Shown here piece by piece: positions 18,065-28,047 of a stretch of 64,000 nt of DNA; the stretch's first letter is position 1; the number at the start of each line of letters is the position of its first letter. A program made the translations under genes and the position numbers. Source of the stretch: Aquirhabdus parva. GTDB taxonomy: Bacteria > Pseudomonadota > Gammaproteobacteria > Pseudomonadales > Moraxellaceae. Location: contig NZ_CP031222.1 in NCBI RefSeq assembly GCF_003351745.1, positions 1,842,207-1,906,206 of the forward strand, in the 5' to 3' direction. The notes below the pieces were generated by a model. That model was not told where the DNA came from and made no database searches. It worked only from the letters and a program-made list of their open reading frames with translations.

Positions 18065-19348
18065 TTAATCTTTCCGCGGTGAAGCAGTGGACTGACTTGT
18101 TGCCGGTTCATCAGTTTGACTACTTGCGGTTGTTGTTGACAGATTTACGGTCGTGTTTTGCGGTGATTGTTGATCAGAGTTCAAGTTAGAGACATCGTTA
18201 GTTTCAGTAGGTAAATCATAACGCACTGTAGAGGGTTCGGTAAAACTATCTGCAAGCGTTATTGGGTAGGATGCTGAATAAAACTCCGTCGTTTCATAAA
18301 ATTCATGCAAATGACGCATTAATACGACTAGTAGTGCCGCCACAGGCAATGCGATCAACATGCCTATAACACCGCCCAACTGCGCACCAGCAAGAACCGC
18401 AAAAATAACGGCGACTGGGGAGAGACCAATTCGATCACCCAGTAGAAAAGGCTGTAAAATATAACCCTCTATCACTTGCCCGACCATGAATACGATACCG
18501 ACCAAGGCTAAGTTTTGCCATGCAAAGCCATACTGAAATAAACATGCAATCGCCGCAGAAAAAATACCTACGGCAAAACCCATATACGGAATAATACTTA
18601 AAAGACCTGCAACAATACCAATGATCAAGCCAACAGAAATGCCGATCAATTGTAGACCTACCGCATAGACAATGCCCAATAAGATCATGACAAGTAGCTG
18701 GCCTTTAACAAAAGATCCGAGAACCTGATCGCATTCATGTAAAATCTGAACGGTTCTAGGCTCAATACGGCGCGGTATTAAGCGGTGTAACCGCTCTAAC
18801 ATAGCCTTCCAGTCCAGCAAAAGATAAAACGTCACGATCGGCACAAGTACAATGAGGCTGAGTACGCTAATAATGCTCATACCAGACTGTGCGATTCGAG
18901 TCAGCATTTGCTGGGTATCATCAAAACTATAATGCGTTTGTAAATAATTCGTCATCCATGCGGTAACAACATTCAAGTTGATGCGACTCGTTTCAATATG
19001 AAAGGTATGTTGTATCCATGGACGTAGAGTGAAATTAAGCCATTGAATTGCATTTGGTATATTGGCCCTTGCATATAAAACCTGTTCCCAAACCAAAGGA
19101 ACCAAAAACCACAGTACGACCACCGCAGTAATCGTAATGGTCAAAAAAACTAATGCAATTGCAAGCCAACGTGGAATATGAATCCAACGTGTGAGCAGCT
19201 CCACCAAAGGGTTAAATAGATAGGCAATGACTATAGCCGCAAGAAACGGCATCAGAATGGGAAATAATTGTGCAATTAACAACCCTAAAACATAAAACAA
19301 CCCAACAATACTAACGAGCGATAAGCCACGCCGCACAAATAAATCCAT
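18065..19348 (-). CDS. AI-2E family transporter (PerM-like)
   Basis: Multi-spanning membrane protein of the AI-2E exporter/PerM family; reported family functions include autoinducer-2 export and Na+/H+ exchange, and the substrate here is unknown. Seven to eight helices are visible, with the large soluble segment between helices 3 and 4, and the conserved SIIPYMGFAVG and FLLGDRIGLSPVAVIFAVLAG. The C-terminal 70 residues are Ser/Thr/Gln-rich and probably disordered. ATG 19348 has AGAGGAA upstream and is preferred to an in-frame start at 19417. It is followed without a gap by hda. Confidence 0.88.
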   Translation of the reverse strand: MDLFVRRGLSLVSIVGLFYVLGLLIAQLFPILMPFLAAIVIAYLFNPLVELLTRWIHIPRWLAIALVFLTITITAVVVLWFLVPLVWEQVLYARANIPNAIQWLNFTLRPWIQHTFHIETSRINLNVVTAWMTNYLQTHYSFDDTQQMLTRIAQSGMSIISVLSLIVLVPIVTFYLLLDWKAMLERLHRLIPRRIEPRTVQILHECDQVLGSFVKGQLLVMILLGIVYAVGLQLIGISVGLIIGIVAGLLSIIPYMGFAVGIFSAAIACLFQYGFAWQNLALVGIVFMVGQVIEGYILQPFLLGDRIGLSPVAVIFAVLAGAQLGGVIGMLIALPVAALLVVLMRHLHEFYETTEFYSASYPITLADSFTEPSTVRYDLPTETNDVSNLNSDQQSPQNTTVNLSTTTASSQTDEPATSQSTASPRKD

Positions 19349-19797
19349 CGTTAATTCCTCTATTGTTGAGCATAGTTGTTTATGTTTAATGCAGATTGAT
19401 TGTTTACAGCAAACCACTCTCTAAGTGATCAGCTTAGCGACCAGAGCCATCTATCTCAGATAAATGGACTTTACCACTGAGAGATCAGAATTCTGCGTAA
19501 ATTTTTGAAATTTTATAATAATATGATAAAAAAAAAGAAGTTTTTAAGAAAAAATATCGTTTTTAATACCAAGATTTTTGGGTAAAGAACCGACCACAAT
19601 GCGCCAGAAGTGGGCGATTTCGCATTAATAATAGAAGGCTTTTAACTTCGCCCTGGATCATAAAATAGGAGCGTCAAATACACGAGAGATTATGCATTGA
19701 ACAAAGTTCAAGCAGTTATATGCAAAAAACTCATCCTAATGACGTAATCTGACTCACATTCACAGTATAATCTGCGGGCTTATGTGGAGAGCTTGCT
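19349..19797. other. Divergent intergenic region, perM-hda / purMN
   Basis: About 450 bases holding the promoters of two divergent operons. It is AT-rich, with an A-rich block around 19527-19560. For purM a perfect TATAAT is present; no PurR-like operator with the ACGCAAACGTTTGCGT pattern is visible. No gene seen. Confidence 0.5.
19766..19771 (+). promoter_or_regulatory. Candidate -10 box for purM
   Basis: A perfect TATAAT lies 26 bases before the purM ATG, giving a leader of about 20 bases with GGAGAG as ribosome binding site. No good -35 hexamer lies 16-18 bases upstream, so this is only a candidate. Confidence 0.45.
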
Positions 19798-20892
19798 ATG
19801 ACAACATCAACCCCTATTTTACCTCAAGATACATCAACAACAGGCTCTACGTCATTGAGCTACAAAGATGCGGGGGTCGATATTGAAGCAGGCGACCATC
19901 TGGTCGATCGCATCAAATCCGTGGCAAAGCGGACCATGCGCCCTGAAGTCATGGGTGGTCTAGGTGGTTTTGGTGCATTATGCCGCATTCCTAAAGGCTA
20001 TAACGAACCCGTGCTTGTTTCAGGTACTGATGGTGTAGGTACAAAACTCCGCCTCGCATTACAATTAAATCGTCACGATACCATTGGTATCGACTTAGTT
20101 GCGATGTGCGTTAACGACCTTCTCGTATGTGGTGCTGAGCCTCTTTTCTTCTTAGACTATTATGCAACTGGACATTTGAATGTCGATGTCGCCGCAAATG
20201 TGGTGACCGGAATTGGCGAAGGGTGTCTACAAGCTGGCTGCGCACTTGTAGGCGGAGAAACAGCCGAAATGCCTGGCATGTACGAAGGTGAAGATTACGA
20301 CTTGGCTGGATTTTCAGTGGGTGTAGTCGAGCATGACAACATCATTGATGGCAAAAAGGTTCAAGCAGGCGATGTATTGATTGGTTTAGCCTCAAGTGGT
20401 GCACATTCAAACGGTTACTCGTTAATTCGTAAAATTATCGAATTTAGCGGTGCCGCATTAGATGAATCTGTCGGAGGAAAACCCCTTGCAGATGTTGTCA
20501 TGACCCCTACCCGCATCTATGTTAAAAATCTATTGCAACTGGCAAAAAACGTCGATATTCATGCGATGGCGCATATTACTGGTGGCGGTTTGCCAGGTAA
20601 CCTCCCCCGCGTATTGCCAAATGGTACGCGTGCTGTCGTTAATACCAAGTCTTGGGAGTGGCCAGCGTTGTTTAACTGGTTACAAGCCAAAGGCAACGTC
20701 GATACTTACGAAATGTATCGCACATTCAATTGTGGCGTTGGGATGATTGTTGTTGTTGCAGAAACCGATGTTCAGACCACCCTTGATCAACTAACTGCTG
20801 CAGGTGAAAAAGCTTGGGTCATGGGTCACATTGAAGCGGATGCTGCATCAACTGTCGATGCCAGCGATCAAATTCGAGTGAACCTCATTTGA
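19798..20892 (+). CDS. purM: Phosphoribosylformylglycinamidine cyclo-ligase (AIR synthetase)
   Basis: Catalyses the ATP-dependent closure of FGAM to aminoimidazole ribonucleotide in de novo purine synthesis. Characteristic stretches: [13 protein letters not shown] at the start of the fold, the [12 protein letters not shown] phosphate loop, [25 protein letters not shown], and [12 protein letters not shown] 20-residue Ser/Thr-rich leader precedes the conserved core. GGAGAG lies before the ATG. It overlaps purN by four bases and forms the expected purMN operon. Confidence 0.97.
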   Translation: MTTSTPILPQDTSTTGSTSLSYKDAGVDIEAGDHLVDRIKSVAKRTMRPEVMGGLGGFGALCRIPKGYNEPVLVSGTDGVGTKLRLALQLNRHDTIGIDLVAMCVNDLLVCGAEPLFFLDYYATGHLNVDVAANVVTGIGEGCLQAGCALVGGETAEMPGMYEGEDYDLAGFSVGVVEHDNIIDGKKVQAGDVLIGLASSGAHSNGYSLIRKIIEFSGAALDESVGGKPLADVVMTPTRIYVKNLLQLAKNVDIHAMAHITGGGLPGNLPRVLPNGTRAVVNTKSWEWPALFNWLQAKGNVDTYEMYRTFNCGVGMIVVVAETDVQTTLDQLTAAGEKAWVMGHIEADAASTVDASDQIRVNLI

Positions 20893-21530
20893 CCAACAGG
20901 ATCGTCGTACTCGTTTCTGGAAATGGCAGTAATCTGCAGGCCCTGATCGACTCCTGTCAAACAGGGCGGATTCGTGCAGAAATTGTTGGTGTGATTAGCA
21001 ATGTCCCGCATGCTTATGCACTTGAGCGTGCACGTTTAGCCAATATTCCAACGCAAGTGATTGACCATCGAAAATATCCAGACCGCGCTGCATTTGAAGC
21101 AGAGATGAGTCGTGTTCTGCAAGAATGGCAGGTGGGGCTAATTGTGCTGGCTGGTTTTATGCGGGTTCTCACGCCTGCATTTGTTAATCGCTTCAGTGGT
21201 CAAATGATTAACATTCACCCATCTTTGCTTCCAGCTTATCGCGGGTTGCATACCCATGCTCGAGTGCTTGCCACTGGTGATAAAATGCATGGATGTTCCA
21301 TACACTTTGTCACCGCTGAGCTTGATGCGGGTGCGATCATTGCCCAAGCCATAACCCATGTGATGCCAAATGATACTCTTGAGACTTTGACTCAAGAAGT
21401 ACAAGAACTTGAGCACCATCTCTATCCATTAGTCGTAGCCTGGATTGCTGCAGGACGCATTGCGTTACTGGGCAATAAAGTCTATCTGGATGGTCAAGAA
21501 CTCCAAGATCCAATTCGAATCTGTCTTTAA
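20889..21530 (+). CDS. purN: Phosphoribosylglycinamide formyltransferase
   Basis: Transfers a formyl group from 10-formyltetrahydrofolate to GAR in purine synthesis. The substrate-binding [10 protein letters not shown] loop is near residues 10-19, the catalytic region [18 protein letters not shown] near 106-123 and [15 protein letters not shown] follows. Starts with TTG in a TTGA overlap with the purM stop, implying coupled translation. 213 residues, full length. Confidence 0.96.
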   Translation: MTNRIVVLVSGNGSNLQALIDSCQTGRIRAEIVGVISNVPHAYALERARLANIPTQVIDHRKYPDRAAFEAEMSRVLQEWQVGLIVLAGFMRVLTPAFVNRFSGQMINIHPSLLPAYRGLHTHARVLATGDKMHGCSIHFVTAELDAGAIIAQAITHVMPNDTLETLTQEVQELEHHLYPLVVAWIAAGRIALLGNKVYLDGQELQDPIRICL

Positions 21531-21565
21531 CTTCTAGTCATCACCATCCATCAACACTCTTTGAT

Positions 21566-21612
21566 CGAGTACTGACTTGTAGTAGAAATGTCTCTATACA
21601 AGTCAGTACTCG
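21566..21612. repeat. 16-bp perfect inverted repeat between purN and ggt
   Basis: CGAGTACTGACTTGTA (21566-21581) is exactly complementary to TACAAGTCAGTACTCG (21597-21612), separated by 15 bases. No T-tract follows on either strand. It may be a purN 3' hairpin, a protein-binding site or the remnant of a small element. Confidence 0.75.
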
Positions 21613-21670
21613 CATCCGCGGCACTTCTTCAGTTAATCTTAAGTAATCCCCGTGCTTTAGATTAACTTTT

Positions 21671-23386
21671 ATGAAAAAACTTCTTTTCGTACTCCCATTA
21701 TTTTTCGTTTATCACACTAGTCAAGCCTACAGTAATGACGCACCACCACCTGAAGCCAGTAGCGGCCTAAAACCTGCACAATCCATCACAACGACACAGG
21801 GTGTATGCGTTACAGCACACCCACTTGCGACACAGGCTTGTCAGACTGTTCTAAATCAAGGCGGCAGTGCTGCTGATGGTGCAATGGCGGCAGCATGGAT
21901 GCTTGGATTAGTTGAGCCACAATCTTCTGGTCTTGGTGGCGGCGGTTATCTTGTGTATTTTGATGGGCATAAAACCATTGCACTGGATGGACGAGAAACT
22001 GCTCCAAAATCCGCCAAAGAAAATCGCTTCCTTGATAGCAACGGCGCTCCTTTGCCTTTTCGCCAAGCTGTAACGAATGGACTTTCTGTTGGTACGCCGG
22101 GCATGGTTCGATTGATGCAACAGATTTCCAAACAGTATGGTCAAGTTAAATGGCAAACTACCCTGAAGCCGGCGATTTTGGCCGCTCAAAATGGGTTTCA
22201 TGTAACTCCTCGACTTCATCTTCTGCTGAGCGTTGATCCTAGTCTGCGGCAATCCAATGCAGCCTCTATTTTTTATCCTGAAGGGCAGCCACTCGCTGTT
22301 GGAACACTATATAAAAATCCTGCATATGCTCAAACTTTACAAACTATTAGCAAAAAAGGCCCTGAGTATTTTTATAAAGGCACATTGCGCACGGCCATTC
22401 TTGCTGCGGCAAACACGCAAGGTAGTGACCTTACCCCTCAGGATTTTGATCAATATAAAGTTGTTACAAGTAACGCTATTTGTAAAGTCATTACGACATA
22501 CCAAGTATGCAGTGCTCCACCTTCATCATCTGGCGGCATCACCGTTTTACAAATCCTCAGTTTGCTGCAGGGTGAACTGCCTAAAGACCCCATTTCCGCA
22601 GTGACTTACCTCACCAATGCATCTCGTCTAGCCTTTGCAGACCGTGATGAATACATTGCCGATCCAGCATTTGAAAAAGTTCCAGTCACTCAACTATTAG
22701 ATTCCAGCTATCTGCAAAAGCGGTCAGCGCTTGCTACTGGAGAGCACCTGAATCAAGTCACTGCCGGTTTAGGTAGCCGCCAACCCTCTTTGGAGGGCGT
22801 TGATGCACCGAATACGAGTCATATCAGCGTTGTAGACTCCAAAGGTCGTGCTGCTAGCATGACTATGTCTATTGAGAGTGCCTTTGGCTCCAACATTTGG
22901 GTAAAAGAAGGAGGGTTCTTTCTTAATAATGAACTCACTGATTTTTCATTTGCGCCAACCAATAAAGGTATTCCAGTGGCGAATCGTGTACAAGGCGGAA
23001 AGCGACCCCGTTCCAGCATGGCGCCGACTCTATTATTAAATGCTCAAGGTACTCAAGTTCAAGGCGTATTGGGTTCACCCGGTGGCAGTCAGATCATCGG
23101 CTATGTTGCGCAGGCCACTCTAGATTTATTAGGCGGGAAAACCGTGCAACAAACGCTGGATACACCTCACATTCTACGCCGTGGTGATAGCACTGAACTG
23201 GAGCAAGGTCGCTTTGATGATGCCTTTAAACAATCATTGGTAAAAGCAGGCCATCTCATAAAAGAAGGCGATATGACCAGTGGCCTGGCAATTATCTGGC
23301 GGACTAATGAGGGCTGGGTCGCTGGAGCAGACCCTAGACGTGAAGGGATTGCGCTGGCTCAGAAAGATAGCGTGAAGGCGCATTAG
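21671..23386 (+). CDS. ggt: Gamma-glutamyltranspeptidase
   Basis: Periplasmic Ntn-hydrolase that cleaves the gamma-glutamyl bond of glutathione and related peptides. A signal peptide (MKKLLFVLPLFFVYHTSQA) precedes the large subunit. The self-cleavage site is expected in DAPNTSHISVVD near residue 380, where the Thr becomes the new N-terminal nucleophile of the small subunit. The ETAPKSA, GLGGGGYLVYF, RVQGGKRPRSSMAPT and LGSPGGSQIIGYV signatures are intact. The 571-residue length fits. It is monocistronic, preceded by a long inverted repeat. Confidence 0.95.
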   Translation: MKKLLFVLPLFFVYHTSQAYSNDAPPPEASSGLKPAQSITTTQGVCVTAHPLATQACQTVLNQGGSAADGAMAAAWMLGLVEPQSSGLGGGGYLVYFDGHKTIALDGRETAPKSAKENRFLDSNGAPLPFRQAVTNGLSVGTPGMVRLMQQISKQYGQVKWQTTLKPAILAAQNGFHVTPRLHLLLSVDPSLRQSNAASIFYPEGQPLAVGTLYKNPAYAQTLQTISKKGPEYFYKGTLRTAILAAANTQGSDLTPQDFDQYKVVTSNAICKVITTYQVCSAPPSSSGGITVLQILSLLQGELPKDPISAVTYLTNASRLAFADRDEYIADPAFEKVPVTQLLDSSYLQKRSALATGEHLNQVTAGLGSRQPSLEGVDAPNTSHISVVDSKGRAASMTMSIESAFGSNIWVKEGGFFLNNELTDFSFAPTNKGIPVANRVQGGKRPRSSMAPTLLLNAQGTQVQGVLGSPGGSQIIGYVAQATLDLLGGKTVQQTLDTPHILRRGDSTELEQGRFDDAFKQSLVKAGHLIKEGDMTSGLAIIWRTNEGWVAGADPRREGIALAQKDSVKAH

Positions 23387-23543
23387 TGTGATACTCATCT
23401 GAATTAGTTTTCTTGAGGTTCGCATTTTCAATCGACAGAATCAACAATAGTAGCAAGATGGCTCACCTCAAATGAAATGAGCTTTTTACCTCTAGTGCTC
23501 TTGTTAGTTCACTGAGAACAATTATCTAAATGGGAATTCTTAT

Positions 23544-24137
23544 TTAACGATACCTTCTTAACAGATACTCTAAGTGCGCCTTCACTTCCCGCCACTCTCC
23601 TTGAGTCACGCTATACATCACGGTATCGCGAATGGTTCCATCTCGGCGCAGTGCATGTCCGCGAATCACGCCATCACGTTTTGCCCCTAAGCGTTCAATT
23701 GCTCGCTGTGAGGCATAATTATATTGATCGGTACGCCAACCAATGACATTGCAATTTAAAATTTCAAAAGCATGCGTCATCAGCAGAAGTTTACATGTGG
23801 TATTCACATGAGTACGTTGAGTAGATTTGGCATACCACGTATATCCGATCTCAACACGCCGGATATCAGCAAGAATATCGTGGTAACTGGTTGTCCCTAA
23901 TACCTGACCACTCGATGCATCAGTTACAGCGAAAGCAAATCGCTTTCCCTCTCGTCTCTGTGCTAAAGCAGCCTCGATATAAGCAAGTGTTTGGTCTGGT
24001 TCTGGTACGGAAGTCACGCGGATATTCCACAGCTCGCCATCGGACGCTGCTGCGCGCAGGGCACTTTCATGCTCAACACCTAAAGGGATAAGCTTGATCC
24101 CATTTGCCTCAAGGGTCACTTCTGAAACGAATGACAT
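23544..24137 (-). CDS. GNAT family N-acetyltransferase, RimJ/RimL type
   Basis: A 197-residue acetyltransferase resembling the RimL/YdaF-like branch that acetylates ribosomal proteins or small amines. The acetyl-CoA region is visible around residues 90-120 (VEIGYTWYAKSTQRTHVNTTCKLLLMTHAFE), followed by NVIGWRTDQYNYASQRAIERLGAKRDGVIRGH, a hallmark of this branch. The specific substrate cannot be told. Monocistronic and convergent with ggt. Confidence 0.88.
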   Translation of the reverse strand: MSFVSEVTLEANGIKLIPLGVEHESALRAAASDGELWNIRVTSVPEPDQTLAYIEAALAQRREGKRFAFAVTDASSGQVLGTTSYHDILADIRRVEIGYTWYAKSTQRTHVNTTCKLLLMTHAFEILNCNVIGWRTDQYNYASQRAIERLGAKRDGVIRGHALRRDGTIRDTVMYSVTQGEWREVKAHLEYLLRRYR

Positions 24138-24237
24138 TTCTAAATCCTTTGCAATTTAACGTACTAACCTTAGCACATCCACTGCAAAATCAGATTACAA
24201 TAGTCGATTGACTGATTTAATTCGAAACAGGTTTGAC

Positions 24238-25773
24238 ATGCTGGCACACTGGGTAAGACGCATCCTCCAAGCAACCGTATATGATGTTGCAATCGAATCA
24301 CCGCTCGACGCTGCACCACGACTTTCAGCTCGCTTCAATAATAATATTTTACTGAAACGCGAAGATCTGCAGCCGGTTTTTTCTTTTAAGTTGCGCGGTG
24401 CCTACAACCGAATTAGTCAACTCAGTCCCGCTGAACGTGCTCGCGGTGTGATTACTGCATCAGCTGGAAATCATGCGCAGGGTGTCGCATTCTCAGGCCA
24501 AAAGCTTGGTATTGATACGCTGATCGTCATGCCTCAGACCACACCAGACATTAAAGTCAGCGCTGTTAAACGTTTAGGTGGCAACGTCATCCTACACGGT
24601 GATAGCTTTGACGTTGCCTATCGTTATGCACTTCTTCGTGCTGAGCAGGATAATCGTGTTTACATTCCGCCATATGATGACGAACTTGTCATTGCGGGCC
24701 AAGGCACCATTGCGATGGAAATGCTTCGCCAATATCGCAATCTCGACTATGTATTCGTCGCGGTTGGTGGTGGTGGCTTAATCGCAGGTATTGCAGCTTA
24801 TCTAGGTGAAGTCGCTCCACATGTCAAAGTCATTGCTGTTGAGTCTAATGAGTCAGCTTGTTTAAAACTTGCACTGGATACGGGTGAGCGCGGAACCTTA
24901 CCATTGGTGGGTTTATTTGCCGATGGTGTGGCTGTGGCTCAAATTGGTGAACTGCCGTTTGATGTTGTACGCCTGCCTAAATCTGATGGTTCAGGCCCAG
25001 TGGTTGAATCCGATGTTGTTACATGTAGCACTGATGAGATTTGTGCGGCAATCAAAGATGTGTTTGAGGAAAACCGAAGCATTGTTGAGCCTGCTGGAGC
25101 TTTGGCCGTTGCCGGAATGAAAAAATTCATAGAGCAACATGGCATCACCAATAAGAATATGGCTGCCATTGTTTGTGGCGCCAATATGAATTTTGATCGT
25201 CTGCGCTATATCTCTGAACGTACCGAACTTGGTGAAGGCCGCGAAGCTATCTTTGCCGTAAGCATTCCAGAAACTATCGGTGCATTCCTAGAGTTCTGTC
25301 GCACCTTACAGGGCCGGTCTATCACAGAGTTCAACTACCGCTATAACGGCAATGCCCTCGCCCAAGTCTTTGTGGGCATTGGCTTAAAAAATGGTGTAGT
25401 TGAACGTCAAGAAATTAACGATATTTTGACGAAAAAATCCTATACCGTGGATGATTTGTCTGATGATGAAATTGCAAAGCTGCATATCCGTCATCTCATC
25501 GGTGGCCATGCGGGATTGTCTGATGAACGCCTATTCCGATTTGAGTTCCCAGAGCGCCCCAATGCGTTCCTCTCCTTCTTGGAAAAACTTGGGCAGGATT
25601 TGAATATTTCACTATTCCATTATCGCAATCATGGTGCTGCCGATGGACGTGTTTTGGTCGGTTTACAGACTGGCACGCGTACACCAGAGCAACTGACTCA
25701 TATCCTAGATGCAATTGGTTATCCGTATAGTGATATCACTGACAATGTTGGGTATCGCTTGTTTTTGAAGTGA
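24238..25773 (+). CDS. ilvA: Threonine ammonia-lyase, biosynthetic
   Basis: PLP enzyme that converts threonine to 2-oxobutanoate, the first step of isoleucine synthesis. The PLP lysine is in FSFKLRGAYNRI near residue 50; the glycine-rich phosphate loop is AVGGGGLIAGIA near 180-190. Two ACT-like regulatory domains (about 325-511) indicate isoleucine feedback control and separate it from catabolic TdcB. ATG 24238 with AGG upstream gives 511 residues, matching the family; an in-frame TTG at 24208 is less likely. Confidence 0.96.
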   Translation: MLAHWVRRILQATVYDVAIESPLDAAPRLSARFNNNILLKREDLQPVFSFKLRGAYNRISQLSPAERARGVITASAGNHAQGVAFSGQKLGIDTLIVMPQTTPDIKVSAVKRLGGNVILHGDSFDVAYRYALLRAEQDNRVYIPPYDDELVIAGQGTIAMEMLRQYRNLDYVFVAVGGGGLIAGIAAYLGEVAPHVKVIAVESNESACLKLALDTGERGTLPLVGLFADGVAVAQIGELPFDVVRLPKSDGSGPVVESDVVTCSTDEICAAIKDVFEENRSIVEPAGALAVAGMKKFIEQHGITNKNMAAIVCGANMNFDRLRYISERTELGEGREAIFAVSIPETIGAFLEFCRTLQGRSITEFNYRYNGNALAQVFVGIGLKNGVVERQEINDILTKKSYTVDDLSDDEIAKLHIRHLIGGHAGLSDERLFRFEFPERPNAFLSFLEKLGQDLNISLFHYRNHGAADGRVLVGLQTGTRTPEQLTHILDAIGYPYSDITDNVGYRLFLK

Positions 25774-25846
25774 TTTATTATTTTGGTCTGATTAAATATC
25801 TTATGAGTCAATATTGATTCATAAGATATACTGGGTACAATTAAAT

Positions 25847-26245
25847 ATGCCCCACTTTATGCTCAATCGTGAAGTTCTTAAACCAGAAGCTTATACCGAA
25901 CGTTCATGCCTTCTCGTTAAATATCGGTTACCACTACTGCCATATTGCTTTGTTCTTTGCCATGAGGCATCTGTAGAAAATTTGGAGTTCTCACCTTCCC
26001 ACTTAATGGAATTTTTCATGTTAGAGGCTGAACGTCTTGCATTCAACTCCGTTGGAGATTCGCAAGCATTTATGCTTATCCATAGCGGAAGATCGATCCG
26101 AAAACGATTAAACTGGCATCTACATGTGTTTGTTGTTCAGTATCGTTGGCAAAAGGCATGGGTCTACTCTATCCTAGGAATCAAGAACGCTTCACTTGCG
26201 CTGTATTACGCGATACGCAAAATACTTGTTTTACTAATACCGTGA
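25847..26245 (+). CDS. Small HIT-like protein
   Basis: About 132 residues. The segment NWHLHVFVV resembles the histidine triad HxHxHxx of HIT nucleotide hydrolases and transferases, with the third His replaced by Phe. The preceding FMLIHSGRSIRKRL also fits the strand before the triad. The C-terminal 40 residues look like a hydrophobic, basic helix, which is unusual for HIT proteins. ATG 25847 is chosen; TTG 25814 is in frame. It lies between ilvA and slyD on the same strand. Function unknown; loss of the third His would argue against normal HIT hydrolysis. Confidence 0.55.
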   Translation: MPHFMLNREVLKPEAYTERSCLLVKYRLPLLPYCFVLCHEASVENLEFSPSHLMEFFMLEAERLAFNSVGDSQAFMLIHSGRSIRKRLNWHLHVFVVQYRWQKAWVYSILGIKNASLALYYAIRKILVLLIP

Positions 26246-26464
26246 TCTCTGCGAAACACTGATAAGATTACCCGGCTGAATTTCAACCGATTAAGTTCGC
26301 CCGTTAACACATCTATCAAAACGAAAAATTCAACTCCCTTAACTGAAATGCCGGTTATATAATTTTTTTCAGCAGAACTGTAGCTTTTTTATTGGCAAGT
26401 AAAGAGATTTTAATCAAAACCAGTTATTATATGCGCTTCTATTTCTCAGCTTGGATTGACTTGC

Positions 26465-26947
26465 ATGTCCACCATTCAAAATGACTCCGTAGTGACGTTT
26501 CACTATACACTTACAAACGCCGCTGGTGATGTACTCGACAAGTCAGAAGGCGAGCCACTGGTTTACCTGCATGGCGCACATAACATCGTTCCTGGTTTAG
26601 AGAACGAACTGGCAGGTAAGACTATTGGTGACAAATTCAAAGTAACTGTTGAGCCAGAACTCGGCTATGGCGATTACCAAGCAGAATTGGTACAAGAAGT
26701 TCCACGCAATATGTTCCAAGGCGTTGATGACATCCAAGTTGGTATGCAATTCCAAGCACAAACTGATGATGGCGTTCAAGTCGTGACTGTTAAAGACGTT
26801 ACACCAGAACTGGTTATCGTTGATGCGAACCATCCTCTGGCTGGTCAAGCACTGACATTTGATGTTGAAGTTGTCGGCATTCGTGCTGCATCTGCAGAAG
26901 AACTGGAACATGGCCATGCACACGGTGCAGGTGGTCATCACCACTAA
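26465..26947 (+). CDS. slyD: FKBP-type peptidyl-prolyl isomerase, SlyD-like
   Basis: Cytoplasmic prolyl isomerase and chaperone with a split FKBP domain and an inserted IF (chaperone) domain between residues of about 70 and 125. Typical motifs are VTFHYTLTNAAGDVLDKS, the GLENELAGK helix and YGDYQAELVQEVPR. The C-terminus HGHAHGAGGHHH is a short metal-binding tail, much shorter than that of Escherichia coli SlyD. ATG 26465 is preferred to TTG 26456. A strong bidirectional terminator follows. Confidence 0.93.
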   Translation: MSTIQNDSVVTFHYTLTNAAGDVLDKSEGEPLVYLHGAHNIVPGLENELAGKTIGDKFKVTVEPELGYGDYQAELVQEVPRNMFQGVDDIQVGMQFQAQTDDGVQVVTVKDVTPELVIVDANHPLAGQALTFDVEVVGIRAASAEELEHGHAHGAGGHHH

Positions 26948-26970
26948 ACAATGATTGCAAAATCATCGTA

Positions 26971-27003
26971 AAAAAAACCGCTGATCATATCAGCGGTTTT
27001 TTT
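26971..27003. terminator. Bidirectional intrinsic terminator, slyD / MaoC gene
   Basis: Perfect stem CCGCTGAT / ATCAGCGG with a tiny loop, flanked by seven A on one side and seven T on the other. It sits between the converging slyD and htdX-like genes and should end both transcripts. Confidence 0.93.
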
Positions 27004-27028
27004 ATATCGAGTATTGGACAAAGACTAC

Positions 27029-27889
27029 TTAGCGTGCAGACAATGTACCAACCAGATGCGGTTTTCCATCTTTAGCATCAGTCAATTCAAATGTAGTCAC
27101 TTTCGCCTTCTTCTGAGCGTGCAAATGGACTTTGCCTGGCAAAAAGACTGGTAATTTAAACTGTACATCCAAGAAATAAGCAGGCGGTAACTCACCCAAA
27201 GCCGCTACTGAGCGAGCCTTAGTCCACATACCATGGGCAATTGCACGCTTAAAGCCAAATGCTTGGGCTGTGAATTTATGGATATGAATGAAGTTAAAGT
27301 CACCACTGACTTTGGCATAACGACGACCTAGGTCTTCAGGCAAATCAAAGTCCACATTAATATCACCGGCTTTCTGGGTTAGACGCGCCTCTTTAGGCTT
27401 GGTTTTATCAGCAACAACATCAGATTTACCACGTGCTAAATAGTATGCAACACTTTCCCATACCACTTCGTTATTTACTTTTGCCGTTGAAATAAAGGTA
27501 AATAACTTACCCTTTTCATGCGGGGTAATTTCGCCGAAACGTGTAGACAGTTGAATCGTGTCATTCACATTGACTGGCTTAAATTGTTCAACCGTATTAC
27601 GGATATGCACGATACCGAGGATTGGAAATGGGAATGCCTCATTAACCATGAGCGCTAATTGTAGGGTCATTGCACGAATGCCGAGATATAACGGCGGCAA
27701 GGTATCCAAATTTGGATAACCACAAATTTTGTTATAAGCATTCAAATGTTCGCGATCGATTTTAAGTTTCGTAACTGTGTATTCTGCTTCTGGCAACGTC
27801 TTGTAGGGATTCTTTTTAATTGTACTGAGCGCAACTTTAGCGAATAAACCGATGGGATTTGGAATGCTTTCAAAAGTACGATTTGGCAT
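27029..27889 (-). CDS. MaoC-like (R)-hydratase, HtdX-type
   Basis: Predicted (R)-specific 3-hydroxyacyl-CoA or -ACP dehydratase with two hot-dog domains in 286 residues. The hydratase-2 motif is in the C-terminal half: VSGDFNFIHIHKFTAQAFGF followed by AHGMWTKA, giving the catalytic Asp and His. The N-terminal half is a degenerate hot dog. Its place behind the FabG4-type reductase, opposite a thiolase, matches mycobacterial htdX. It ends at a bidirectional terminator and is separated from the reductase gene by another terminator-like hairpin. Confidence 0.85.
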   Translation of the reverse strand: MPNRTFESIPNPIGLFAKVALSTIKKNPYKTLPEAEYTVTKLKIDREHLNAYNKICGYPNLDTLPPLYLGIRAMTLQLALMVNEAFPFPILGIVHIRNTVEQFKPVNVNDTIQLSTRFGEITPHEKGKLFTFISTAKVNNEVVWESVAYYLARGKSDVVADKTKPKEARLTQKAGDINVDFDLPEDLGRRYAKVSGDFNFIHIHKFTAQAFGFKRAIAHGMWTKARSVAALGELPPAYFLDVQFKLPVFLPGKVHLHAQKKAKVTTFELTDAKDGKPHLVGTLSAR

Positions 27890-27951
27890 AATAATGCTCG
27901 TTCATGAAGTGAATGTTAAAAGTAAAACTACTGAGAAATCTTTATCCAACT

Positions 27952-27991
27952 AAAAAAAACGCCGTACATTTTTTCAAAAAAAGCACGGCGT
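27952..27991 (-). terminator. Intrinsic terminator downstream of the FabG4-like gene
   Basis: On the minus strand a 7-bp stem (ACGCCGT with ACGGCGT; plus-strand arms 27959-27965 and 27985-27991) with an A/T-rich inner part is followed by eight T. It lies between the reductase gene and the MaoC gene, so the latter may be transcribed mostly by partial readthrough or its own promoter. Confidence 0.8.
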
Positions 27992-28047
27992 CTCGATAGT
28001 TATTGGCTTGAATTCTTTAGAGCAATCAAGTCAATGGACATAACCAA

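Noticed and set aside
19349-19797. PurR operator upstream of purM
   Set aside because: No sequence close to the PurR palindrome was found.
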